NCBI RefSeq assembly: GCF_026626335.1
Contig: NZ_JAPNTZ010000027.1
Coordinates: 17,496-81,495, forward strand
Direction of reading: 5' to 3'
Length of the DNA: 64,000 bases
Source of the DNA: Paractinoplanes pyxinae
GTDB taxonomy: Bacteria; Actinomycetota; Actinomycetes; Mycobacteriales; Micromonosporaceae
Part shown: in pieces, positions 8,108-15,461 of the stretch
Layout of the letters: each line of letters begins with the position of its first letter
How positions within the stretch are numbered: position 1 is the first letter of the stretch
Notes under the pieces: model-generated
Told to the model about the DNA's origin: nothing
What the model saw: only the letters and a program-made list of their open reading frames with translations
Database searches by the model: none
Position numbers and translations under genes: made by a program

Positions 8108-8642
8108 CTCCCGCCGCTGCTCTCGCCGGCCGTCCTCGGTTGTGCCGCGCCGGCGGTGGTGGCTCTGGTCTTCCTGCTGGCTTACGAGCGCCGCCGCGCC
8201 GAGCCTGCTTCGGGTGGTGCTGACTCCGGGCCCGGCGGTGGCCTTCGACGCGCGAGCCTGGATCGTCTGGCTTTTGATCGCGGTGTGCGCGGCCGGTGTC
8301 GTCGCCCTTGTCCTTCAGAGCGCCGCCATTGCGCCCCCTGCGCCCGCCGCTTCCGCGTCAGTGCCCGCCGCTTCCGCGCTTGCGCCCGCCGCTTTTGCTC
8401 CCGCGCCCGCCGTTCCTGCTCCCGCGCCCGCCGTTCCTGCCCCGCGCCCGCCGCGTCCGCCGCTTCCACGCCGGCCGTTTCCGCGCCTGCGCCGGCTGCT
8501 TCTAACCCTGCGTCCGCCGCTTCCGCGTTCGTACCCCCCCCGCGCCCGCCGCTTCCGCGTCCGTACACGCCGCGCCCGCCGCTTCCGCGGCCGCCGGTTC
8601 CGCGTCCGGTGCGGAAGTGTCGCAACGAAGCTGCACCCGTAG
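8108..8642 (+). pseudogene. Possible degenerate membrane-protein gene ending in proline-rich repeats
   Basis: Translation from 8108 gives LLSPAVLGCAAPAVVALVFLLAYE, a good membrane segment without a start codon. A different frame then supplies AWIVWLLIAVCAAGVVALVLQS followed by alanine-proline-rich repeats. Two plausible hydrophobic segments in different frames suggest a gene broken by a frameshift and overrun by a minisatellite. Alternatively the region is non-coding and the hydrophobic stretches are chance. I could not identify a family. Confidence 0.3.
8334..8612. repeat. Degenerate 21-bp minisatellite
   Basis: About 12 imperfect units built on CGCCCGCCGCTTCCG with a dominant 21-base spacing. 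Individual units range from 18 to 32 bases. Read in one plus frame it gives APAVPAP-type heptapeptides. Several unit lengths are not multiples of three, so the frame is not preserved along the whole array. Confidence 0.8.
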
Positions 8643-8723
8643 GTCACTCCGGGCGCCACCGGGCGAACCGATGAGGGAATCGGAGCCGGCTGCCGACAAG
8701 CCGGAGAATCGGGGGAGATGGCT

Positions 8724-8915
8724 ATGTTCCAGTACTTGGCAGCTCTGCTGCAGTCCCGCCTGCCGGCGACGGACGACGAAGGGGCGACCGCGGTCGAGTA
8801 CGGCCTGCTCGTCTCGCTCGTGGCGGTCGTGATCATCGTCGGCGCCACCACGTTCGGCCAGCAGATCAGCGATCTGTTCGGGGCCGTCGCTGGCAAGATC
8901 AAGATGCCGGTCTGA
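8724..8915 (+). CDS. Flp/Fap-type pilin subunit
   Basis: A 63-residue class III prepilin. After a short leader comes EGATAVEYGLLVSLVAVVII, the hallmark in which prepilin peptidase cuts between G and A, leaving the glutamate that helps pilus assembly, followed by the single hydrophobic helix. GGGGGAG at 8711-8717 directly abuts an ATG at 8718, so the ATG at 8724 (6-base spacing) is the better start. Flp pilins normally sit in tad clusters; here the neighbours are recQ and a formaldehyde dehydrogenase, so assembly genes must lie elsewhere. A strong hairpin follows the stop, implying a single-gene transcript. Confidence 0.93.
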   Translation: MFQYLAALLQSRLPATDDEGATAVEYGLLVSLVAVVIIVGATTFGQQISDLFGAVAGKIKMPV

Positions 8916-8922
8916 CTCGGGT

Positions 8923-8946
8923 GGCCGGCCCGTTCGCGGGCCGGCC
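8923..8946 (+). terminator. Hairpin terminator with TTCG loop
   Basis: A perfect 10-bp stem (8923-8932 with 8937-8946) on a TTCG tetraloop, 8 bases after the pilin stop codon. There is no T tract, which is common in high-GC actinobacteria. Confidence 0.8.
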
Positions 8947-9085
8947 CGGCGTTGAATGGGGCGGATGTCGCAATCGACGGCTTTCGCTACTACTCGGGGT
9001 TCTGTTTCCACTGCCGTCCGTGAAACATGGCGTTCATGGCGGCGTGACATTTCCCCCGCCGCCGGTCCGACGATGGGAGGCAACG

Positions 9086-10333
9086 ATGCCAGCCAATCGC
9101 GCGGTGGTCTACGAGGGCCCCGGCAAGGTCGAGGTGCACGACATCGACTACCCGACGTACGAGCTGAAGGACGGGCCCGGCGTCAACAAACTGAACATCG
9201 GCCGCAAGGTGCCGCACGGCGCGATCCTCAAGACGGTCGCCACCAACATCTGCGGCAGCGACCAGCACATGGTGCGCGGCCGCACCACCGCACCGCACGG
9301 GCTCGTGCTCGGTCACGAGATCACCGGCGAGGTGGTCGACGTCGGGCCGGGCGTCGAGTTCATCAAGGTCGGCGACGTGTGCTCGGTGCCGTTCAACATC
9401 GCCTGCGGCCGCTGCCGCAACTGCAAAGAGGGCAAGACCGGCATCTGCCTGAACGTCAACCCCGACCGCCCCGGTTCGGCCTACGGCTACGTCGACATGG
9501 GCGGCTGGGTCGGCGGGCAGGCCGAGTACGTGCTGGTGCCGTACGCCGACTGGAACCTGCTGCGTTTCCCCGACCGCGACCAGGCCATCGAGAAGGCGCT
9601 CGACCTGGCCATGCTGGCCGACATCTTCCCCACCGGCTACCACGGCTGCGTGTCCGCGGGCGTGACGAGCGGTTCGACGGTCTACATCGCTGGCGCCGGA
9701 CCGGTCGGCCTGGCGGCGGCCACGTCGGCCTGGCTGCTCGGCGCCTCGGTCGTCATCGTGGGCGACCTGAACGAGGAAAGGCTGGCCCAGGCCCGCAGTT
9801 TCGGCTGCGAGACGGTGAACGTGGCCCAGGGCGACCCGGTCGAGCAGATCTCCCAGATTCTCGGCCACGACGCCTCCGCGATCGGCGAGCCGCTGGTCGA
9901 TTCCGCCGTCGACGCGGTCGGCTTCGAGGCCAGAGGCCACGGCGCCGACTCCGAGGTGGAACAGCCGGCGACCGTGCTCAACTCCCTGATGCAGCTGACG
10001 CGCGCCGGCGGCGCGATCGGCATTCCCGGCCTGTACGTGACTGGAGACCCCGGCGGCGTCGACGAGGCAGCCAAGGTGGGTTCCCTGTCACTGCGCTTGG
10101 GTCTGGGCTGGGCCAAGTCCCACAGCTTCGTCACCGGCCAGTGCCCCGTCATGAAGTACAACCGCAACCTGATGATGGCCATCCTCCACGACAAGGTCCA
10201 GATCGCGAAGAACGTCAACGCCCAGGCCATCCCCCTCGACGAGGCTCCCCAGGGCTACCGGGACTTCGACCAGGGCGCCGCCAAGAAGTACGTGCTGGAC
10301 CCCCACAACATGATCAGCAACCGCAAGGGCTGA
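9086..10333 (+). CDS. fdhA: Glutathione-independent formaldehyde dehydrogenase
   Basis: A zinc medium-chain dehydrogenase of 415 residues that oxidises formaldehyde (and possibly other aldehydes or alcohols) with NAD. Catalytic zinc ligands: C56 in NICGSDQH and H77 in LGHEITGE. The structural zinc site uses C107, C110, C113 and C121 in CGRCRNCKEGKTGIC. The Rossmann motif is YIAGAGPVGLAAA. The long insert VNPDRPGSAYGYVDMGGW is typical of the Pseudomonas-type FdhA subfamily rather than ordinary alcohol dehydrogenases. ATG 9086 is fixed by GGGAGG at 9075-9080. Monocistronic between two hairpins. Confidence 0.92.
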   Translation: MPANRAVVYEGPGKVEVHDIDYPTYELKDGPGVNKLNIGRKVPHGAILKTVATNICGSDQHMVRGRTTAPHGLVLGHEITGEVVDVGPGVEFIKVGDVCSVPFNIACGRCRNCKEGKTGICLNVNPDRPGSAYGYVDMGGWVGGQAEYVLVPYADWNLLRFPDRDQAIEKALDLAMLADIFPTGYHGCVSAGVTSGSTVYIAGAGPVGLAAATSAWLLGASVVIVGDLNEERLAQARSFGCETVNVAQGDPVEQISQILGHDASAIGEPLVDSAVDAVGFEARGHGADSEVEQPATVLNSLMQLTRAGGAIGIPGLYVTGDPGGVDEAAKVGSLSLRLGLGWAKSHSFVTGQCPVMKYNRNLMMAILHDKVQIAKNVNAQAIPLDEAPQGYRDFDQGAAKKYVLDPHNMISNRKG

Positions 10334-10372
10334 GCTCCGCAGCCGCGCCGGTTGAGGTCTTCGCTTTCCCGC

Positions 10373-10411
10373 CCGCGGTTCCGTCCCGTCATCGATGGGC
10401 CGGAACCGCGG
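10373..10411. terminator. Bidirectional hairpin between convergent genes
   Basis: A perfect 11-bp stem, CCGCGGTTCCG (10373-10383) with CGGAACCGCGG (10401-10411), around a 17-base loop. It lies 39 bases past the fdhA stop and faces the end of the convergent membrane gene, so it may serve both. Confidence 0.7.
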
Positions 10412-10569
10412 CCCGTCAGTTGCCCACCCGGTTTGCCCCGTGCCGTGATTTGTGACGTGCCTCGTCCAACGACACCCCTCAGGGCCGCGGCGTCGGAACG
10501 CTGCCGTGGAATTGGGTGGTGGCCTGGGCCGTGGTTCGCTCAACCTGGGCGGAGCTTTTCCCGTTCCCG

Positions 10570-12234
10570 TCAGGTGCGCGCCGGGGCCGCGGCCAGTTCG
10601 GCCGTGCGGAGGGCGGCAGCGCAGCGGGCGATGAACACCCACTGCGCGACCGGGACGAGCGGACCCGCCAGGCGAGCAATCAGCAGCGACGGCTGCGAGC
10701 GCACGGTGATCTCGAAGCGCACTTCGCCGCCCGGCGCGAGCAGCACGCTGAACCGCTCATCCCCATTGAAGGTGTGACCGGGCAGGGCAACGTAGTGCAT
10801 CACCGTACGGTCGGATTGCCGGACAACTTCCCGGACCTCACAAGGCTCGGCCACCCGCAGCCGCCCAACCCCGAGCGACGACAGCATGCGCAACCCCGGC
10901 GTAGCCGGCGGAGTGCCCGGATCAACCCACGCCCCCGACCGCCGATGCATGTCCCAGCTGAGCAACGCCACCGACGCCGCCTCAAAGCGACCCCGTCCCG
11001 CCCCAATCCGATGCGACCAGGTGTGCTCAGACCACGGCTGCTCCCCGCCGGCCCAAGCCACAACCAGCGCAACCAACACGGCGCCCGCATTGAGCACGCC
11101 ATGAGTGAGCACCATCCACGTCAACCCAAGGTGCGGAATGTCGACGACCTGCCCAGCCGCGTAAAGCAACGCCAACGACATCGTCACCAGGCTGATCCCA
11201 AACAACCACCAAGCGCCGCTTCCCGCGCGACCCAAGCGTTCTCCGCGAGCCCCGTGTTCTGCGTGAGCCGGCTCTTCTACGTGACTCGGCTGTCCCGTGC
11301 GAGCCGACTCGTCTGCGTGAGCCAGATGTCCTGTGCGAGCCGGGCCTTCTGCGCGAGCCCCTTGTCTTGCGCCAGCCGGGTGCTCTGCGCGGGCCGGGAG
11401 TTCTGCCTGCGTTCCGCGTTCTGTGTCGGCGGCGTTCCCTGTGCCGGCGGACTGACTTGCATGAGTGGCGTACTCGGCGCGCGTCGCATCTCTTGCCCGG
11501 ACGGCGAGCGCCAGCCAGAGGCCGGCCGTCAGCACGCCGGCCCCGACCAACTCGACCACGTCGCCGGCCGTTCCGCCGATGAGGAACCCGGCGCCCACCA
11601 CCGCCACGCCGACCGGCGCTACCAAACGGAACCGGGCCTCAGCCAACGCCAGCAACAGCAACGCACCGAACCCAGCCACGTGAAAGTGCGCCGCCGTCAG
11701 CCCGAGCACCCCGGCCGGAAACCCGAACAGCGCGATCCCACCCCGCTCAGCCACCAACCCGACCGCCGCCACCGGTAAGCAGGCCGCCGCGAAAGCCACC
11801 AGCCGCTCCCGGCGCAACACCACCGGCACAGTCAGGCAAGCGAGCAGGTACGGCAAACAGAGCACCCCAGCAACCACTCCACGCGGCAATACGAGCGCAA
11901 CCACAGCCGGCACGGCGACAGCCGGCCACCACCGCACGATCAGCCGTTCATTGTTGACCGAAGCGAGCAGTTTCTGGTGGCCGTTTGTGCTCACTCGTTG
12001 TCCACCATTGAGCGCGGCGGTCGGTTGGTGGCTGTTCGCGCTCGGTGGCTGTTCGTCGTTGAGCGAAGCGGTCAGTTGGTGCTGGCCGTTTGTGCTCGTT
12101 TGTTGGTCGAAGGTGCGCGAGATGGGGCGTCGTCGGCGGGTTAGTGCGCCGAGGCCGAGCGGGACGAACAGCAGCACGCATAAAGCGACCACGATGTGCA
12201 GGGCTGTCCATCCGGGGCCGGTCAACCTGTCCAT
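10570..12234 (-). CDS. YndJ-like membrane protein with C-terminal DUF1990 domain and two repeat insertions
   Basis: A 554-residue polytopic protein. Helix one is at residues 11-30. Residues about 40-98 are a hydrophilic insert made of three repeats of about 18 residues (for example HQLTASLNDEQ). A YndJ-like block of helices follows (GVLGLTAAHFHVAGFGALL is the family-typical part), then residues about 253-331 consist of roughly 13 hexapeptide repeats such as ARAEHP, ARTGHL and AHAEHG. After more helices the C-terminal 150 residues form a DUF1990 domain (VMHYVALPGHTFNGDERF). ATG 12234 has GGGGAG six bases upstream. Function unknown. Both inserts are encoded by tandem DNA repeats, so they look like expansions in membrane loops. 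Confidence 0.75.
   Translation of the reverse strand: MDRLTGPGWTALHIVVALCVLLFVPLGLGALTRRRRPISRTFDQQTSTNGQHQLTASLNDEQPPSANSHQPTAALNGGQRVSTNGHQKLLASVNNERLIVRWWPAVAVPAVVALVLPRGVVAGVLCLPYLLACLTVPVVLRRERLVAFAAACLPVAAVGLVAERGGIALFGFPAGVLGLTAAHFHVAGFGALLLLALAEARFRLVAPVGVAVVGAGFLIGGTAGDVVELVGAGVLTAGLWLALAVRARDATRAEYATHASQSAGTGNAADTERGTQAELPARAEHPAGARQGARAEGPARTGHLAHADESARTGQPSHVEEPAHAEHGARGERLGRAGSGAWWLFGISLVTMSLALLYAAGQVVDIPHLGLTWMVLTHGVLNAGAVLVALVVAWAGGEQPWSEHTWSHRIGAGRGRFEAASVALLSWDMHRRSGAWVDPGTPPATPGLRMLSSLGVGRLRVAEPCEVREVVRQSDRTVMHYVALPGHTFNGDERFSVLLAPGGEVRFEITVRSQPSLLIARLAGPLVPVAQWVFIARCAAALRTAELAAAPART
11241..11474. repeat. 18-bp tandem array inside the YndJ/DUF1990 gene
   Basis: About 13 consecutive 18-base units such as CTGCGTGAGCCGGCTCTT and CTGCGCGAGCCCCTTGTC, diverged but strictly in phase, so the host reading frame is kept and codes for hexapeptide repeats. 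Confidence 0.85.
11940..12115. repeat. About 54-bp imperfect repeats (three copies) inside the YndJ/DUF1990 gene
   Basis: Three imperfect copies, each running from GTTCxTxGTTGA to a GCCGTTTGTGCTC-like end. The last copy contains TGTGCTCGTTTGTTG (12091-12105), found identically at 35497-35511 in the intergenic repeat zone at 35 kb. The translated unit also resembles the 57-bp array at 12719-13171 (QLTASLNDEQ versus QLTASPNEQ). Confidence 0.75.
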
Positions 12235-12251
12235 GTGCGTCTCCCCATGTT

Positions 12252-12267
12252 CTTGAACGCGTTCAAG
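12252..12267. promoter_or_regulatory. Perfect 16-bp palindrome, probable operator
   Basis: CTTGAACGCGTTCAAG is an exact palindrome in the 58-base gap between the divergent YndJ-like and thioesterase genes. Its size and symmetry fit a TetR-class dimer site controlling one or both genes. No such regulator gene is adjacent. Confidence 0.6.
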
Positions 12268-12292
12268 TTAGCATGGTGTTAGGTTGAGGGCG

Positions 12293-12721
12293 ATGGCAGA
12301 CGAAGCGGAGAAGGTGGCGCGGCGCAGCGCCGAGATCATGCTCGGGCGGGATGCGGCCAGCGCTGGGCTTGGAATTGAACTGGAAGAAGTCGCGCCGGGG
12401 CGGGCGGTGCTGAGCATGCGCGTGCGCGACGACATGGTGAACGGCTACGGCCTTTGCCACGGCGGGTTGTTGGCCTCGCTGGCTGACAGTGCGTTCGCCG
12501 TCGCCTGCAACACGTACGGCGAGATCACGGTGGCTGCCGGCTTCGACATCACGTTCCTCGAGTCGGGCCGCGCCGGCGATTTGCTACGCGCCCACGCCGT
12601 CGAGCGGGCTCGCCGCGGCCGCTCCGGTCTCTATGACGTGACCGTCACCCGCGCCGCCGACGACGTTGTGGTGGCCGAATTTCGCGGCCGCAGCCGCTCC
12701 CTGGGCAAACCCATCAGCTGA
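12293..12721 (+). CDS. PaaI-family hotdog-fold acyl-CoA thioesterase
   Basis: A 142-residue hotdog thioesterase of the phenylacetate PaaI type, which frees CoA from hydroxylated aromatic acyl-CoA dead-end products. The N-terminal helix RRSAEIMLGRDAASAGLGIEL and the motif MVNGYGLCHGGLLASLADSA, with its HGG catalytic signature, are diagnostic. ITFLESGRAGDLL follows in the expected place. ATG 12293 has GAGGG just upstream; an in-frame TTG at 12284 is less likely. No other paa gene is nearby, so the natural substrate is uncertain. A perfect palindrome precedes it. Confidence 0.9.
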   Translation: MADEAEKVARRSAEIMLGRDAASAGLGIELEEVAPGRAVLSMRVRDDMVNGYGLCHGGLLASLADSAFAVACNTYGEITVAAGFDITFLESGRAGDLLRAHAVERARRGRSGLYDVTVTRAADDVVVAEFRGRSRSLGKPIS

Positions 12722-13171
12722 CGCGTTGCGCCGTTGAGCTGGGCCTGCAGCTGTTCGTCCGGCTAGGCCGTCTGCTGATGCGTTGCGTCTTCGAGCCGGG
12801 CCTGCAGCTGGTCGGTTCGCTCAGGCCCTCTGCTGATGCGTTGCCCCGTCGAGCTGGGCCTGCAGTTGTTCGTTCGGCAAGGCCGTCTGCTGACGCATCA
12901 AGCCGTCAAGCTGCGTCCGGAGTTGTTCGTTCGGTGAGACCGTGAGTTGACGTATTGCGTCGTCGGGCTGTTCCTGTGGCTGTTCGTTCGGCGAGGCCGT
13001 GAGTTGACGCGTTGCGTCGTTGGCCTGTGCCCGTAGCCGTTCGTTGGGTGAGCCGGTGAGTTGACGTGTTGCCTTGTCAAGCGGGGCCTGCAGCTGTTCG
13101 TTCAGCGAGCTGCGAGCTGACGTATTGCGTCGTCGGGCTGCGTGGAGCTGTCGGTCGGTGAAGCCACCAGT
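12719..13171. repeat. 57-bp tandem array, eight copies
   Basis: Eight head-to-tail units beginning CTGACGCGTTGCG or TTGACGCGTTGCG and containing GCCTGCAGCTGTTCGTTCGG. Copies 1 and 3-6 are 57 bases; copies 2, 7 and 8 are about 58, 56 and 54, so no reading frame is maintained across it and it is judged non-coding. It fills most of the 509-base gap after the thioesterase gene. Confidence 0.9.
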
Positions 13172-13230
13172 TGACGCAGCGCGCCAGTGAAGTGCGCCGC
13201 TGGGATGTGCAAGCCGCCGGCGGCGGAGGG

Positions 13231-14532
13231 TCAGTCGAGGCCCTGGTAGGTCCAGTTCAGGTCGTCGGTTCCTCGGGTTTGGCCGTCCTGCTTGATGGTT
13301 CGGGTGACTGTGACGCGGAAGCCGCCGTTGTCTCGGGGGCGTCGGGGGCCGGTCACCGACTCGACCTCGCGGTTGCCGGTGTGGCCGTAGATGCCGACGG
13401 TGACCGAGGTGTCGGTGGTTCTGACGCGGATGACGAAGGGGGCCTCGGTGTCGTTGTGGATGACCTGGTCGATGGCGCGCCAGTCCAGGGTTGCCTCGCG
13501 GCCGGGGGGATAGCGGCTGATGTAGAGCGAGTGCGGCTGGTGTTTGCGGATGTCGAGGCCGGCGAACCAGGCCGCGTTGAACAGCGTTGTCGAGAACTGG
13601 GAGACGCCGCCGCCCAGTTGGTCCTCCAGCTCGCCGTCGACGATGGCGGGGGCGGGGACGAAACCGCGCGCCCTGGTGCGTTCGCCGGCGGCGTCGTTCA
13701 GGGAGAACGTGTCGCCGGCGGGGACCACGGTGCCGTCGATCAGTTCGGCTATGCGGTGGATGTTCGTGACTCTTGGGGCGCAGCACGGGTGGTATGTCGT
13801 GAACGTGCCGATCAGCTGGTCGACGCCGGCCAGCTTCGGGGTGTCGTTGCCCGGGGGCAGCTCGCGCACCGGCAGCGACAACGTGGTTCCGCCGCTGCGG
13901 ACGGTTTCGGTCAGCAGCCGTACGGCGTCGGTGGTCTGCACGCCGCGGCCGGGTGCGCCCTTGTCGAGGGTCACACCCCGGTCCGAGGCCGTGTACGCGA
14001 GATCGCCCTTCCCGTCGAGCACGGTCTGCGGTGACGCCAGCTTCACCGACGCGTTGCGGGCCGGCTGGTTGAGCTGCTTCAACGCCTCGTCGAGTTTGTC
14101 CTGCGCGCTCGCTTCGTCCACGGTCAGCACCGGCGGCAGGTCGCGCCGGCCGGTGCCGGGCAGCCGGAAGCGGGTGGTGTCGACGCTGCGTTCGGTGGCG
14201 TCGACGTCGAGGCGGATGCCCAGCTCGGCCGGGCGCACGGTGAACCTCTCCGAGCCGGCCGCGATCGCCACCGGCTGTTCGACCTTCTGCCGTACGGGAC
14301 CGTCGATCGCACCTCGCAAGGCGTTCTCGTCCATCCCGCCGACGGCCACCCCGGCGACGTACGTGCTCGCCGGCACCACCGCCGACGGCCGCACCAGCAG
14401 CAGGCCCGCCCCCACGATGACCACGACCAGGGCGACGCTCAGCCAGAGGATCCACCGGCGGGACCGCCGCGGCGCCGGTGGCTGCGGGATCGCCGCCGAG
14501 GCGGTCCAGCGCTCGTTCCCGTACGTCGTCAT
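13231..14532 (-). CDS. VanW-family membrane-anchored protein
   Basis: A 433-residue protein with a cytoplasmic N-terminus, one membrane helix at residues 29-49 (WILWLSVALVVVIVGAGLLL) and a long exterior part. Two repeats of the peptidoglycan-binding-like domain that precedes VanW can be seen (VGGMDENALRGAI and the FTVRPAELGI region), then the VanW domain with RVTNIHRIAELIDG, PAGDTFSLNDAAG and LGGGVSQFSTTLFNAAWFAGL. VanW proteins are linked to cell envelope and vancomycin loci, though their activity is unsettled. Its start overlaps the kinase stop by 4 bases, so it is translationally coupled and could be a kinase target. Confidence 0.9.
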   Translation of the reverse strand: MTTYGNERWTASAAIPQPPAPRRSRRWILWLSVALVVVIVGAGLLLVRPSAVVPASTYVAGVAVGGMDENALRGAIDGPVRQKVEQPVAIAAGSERFTVRPAELGIRLDVDATERSVDTTRFRLPGTGRRDLPPVLTVDEASAQDKLDEALKQLNQPARNASVKLASPQTVLDGKGDLAYTASDRGVTLDKGAPGRGVQTTDAVRLLTETVRSGGTTLSLPVRELPPGNDTPKLAGVDQLIGTFTTYHPCCAPRVTNIHRIAELIDGTVVPAGDTFSLNDAAGERTRARGFVPAPAIVDGELEDQLGGGVSQFSTTLFNAAWFAGLDIRKHQPHSLYISRYPPGREATLDWRAIDQVIHNDTEAPFVIRVRTTDTSVTVGIYGHTGNREVESVTGPRRPRDNGGFRVTVTRTIKQDGQTRGTDDLNWTYQGLD

Positions 14533-15359
14533 GCTTTGATCATGCTTGCCGGAGGGGCCGGCGACATCGGTCGTTTTACTGACGTCACAGTCGGTGTGAC
14601 CAGCGCCTCCCGGGCCTGGGCGACCGAGAACCGGCGGTCGGGGCAGGCCGTCAGCAGGCCTTCGATGACCGGGCGCAGCGGGCCCGCGAGCCGGAACGGC
14701 GCCGGATCGGCCTCGGTCACGGCCAGCATCGTCGCGAACAGGTCGCCCCGGTCGAACGGCGAGCGGCCCTCGACGGCGGCGTAAAGCGTGGCGCCCAGCG
14801 TGAACAGATCGCTCGCCGGTTCGGGCCGCGCGCCGTGCAGCTGCTCCGGGGAGACGTAGGCCGGGCTGCCCGCGAAGCCGTCGTCGGGCGGTCCTTCGTC
14901 GTACGCCGGGCAGTAGGCGATGCCGAAGTCGATGAGCACGACCCGGCCGTCATGGGTGAGCTGAACGTTGCCCGGCTTCAGATCGCGGTGCACGACCCCG
15001 GCCCGGTGCACCGCCTCCAGCGCGTCGAGCAGGCGCAGCCCGATCCGGCGCACCTCGGCCACCGGCAGCGGCCCGTCGGTGGCGAGCACGTCGGCCAGCG
15101 TGCGGCCGGTCAGCGCCTCGAGCACGATCCACGGCTCACCGCCGTCCCGGACCAGGTCGAGGACCCGTACGACACCAGGGTGTTCGACACTCGCCGCGGC
15201 CCGGGCCTCGGCCAGCGCCCGGGCTTGTCCACCCCGCTCGACGTGCTTCAGAGCGACCAGCCGGCCGAGCAGTTCGTCCTCGGCCAGCCAGACCGACCCC
15301 ATGCCGCCGCGCCCGAGCAGCGAGCGGAGCCGGTAGCGGCCCGCGACGAGTGTCCTCAT
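14529..15359 (-). CDS. Soluble Hanks-type Ser/Thr protein kinase
   Basis: A 276-residue kinase consisting almost only of the catalytic domain. Landmarks: glycine loop LLGRGGMGSVW, lysine in VALKHV, catalytic loop VVHRDLKPGN, DFG as LIDFGIA, and the SPAYVSPEQL activation-segment end. No membrane helix or PASTA domain follows, which separates it from PknB. It is the first gene of a two-gene unit with the VanW protein (ATGA overlap), so envelope regulation is a reasonable inference. The C-terminal 30 residues are low complexity. Confidence 0.93.
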   Translation of the reverse strand: MRTLVAGRYRLRSLLGRGGMGSVWLAEDELLGRLVALKHVERGGQARALAEARAAASVEHPGVVRVLDLVRDGGEPWIVLEALTGRTLADVLATDGPLPVAEVRRIGLRLLDALEAVHRAGVVHRDLKPGNVQLTHDGRVVLIDFGIAYCPAYDEGPPDDGFAGSPAYVSPEQLHGARPEPASDLFTLGATLYAAVEGRSPFDRGDLFATMLAVTEADPAPFRLAGPLRPVIEGLLTACPDRRFSVAQAREALVTPTVTSVKRPMSPAPPASMIKA

Positions 15360-15461
15360 GCCATTGACTCTGTCGATCGCGGCCGCTCACGTCGTCACGG
15401 CGAGCACCCAACTCGAGTACCAGCTAGCCGGAAAGGAGCGAGCGCCCAACCGCAGTGCCGG

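Noticed and set aside
12719..13171. CRISPR array
   Set aside because: The units are contiguous, with no alternation of constant repeats and unique spacers, and no cas gene is present. The same reasoning excludes the arrays at 40.3 and 8.3 kb. The irregular zone at 35 kb has spacers of 60-170 bases and diverged repeats, unlike CRISPR.
12821..14455. A long minus-strand frame reading through the 57-bp array into the VanW region
   Set aside because: The VanW domain is in another frame, and the array units vary by one to three bases, so the open frame is accidental.
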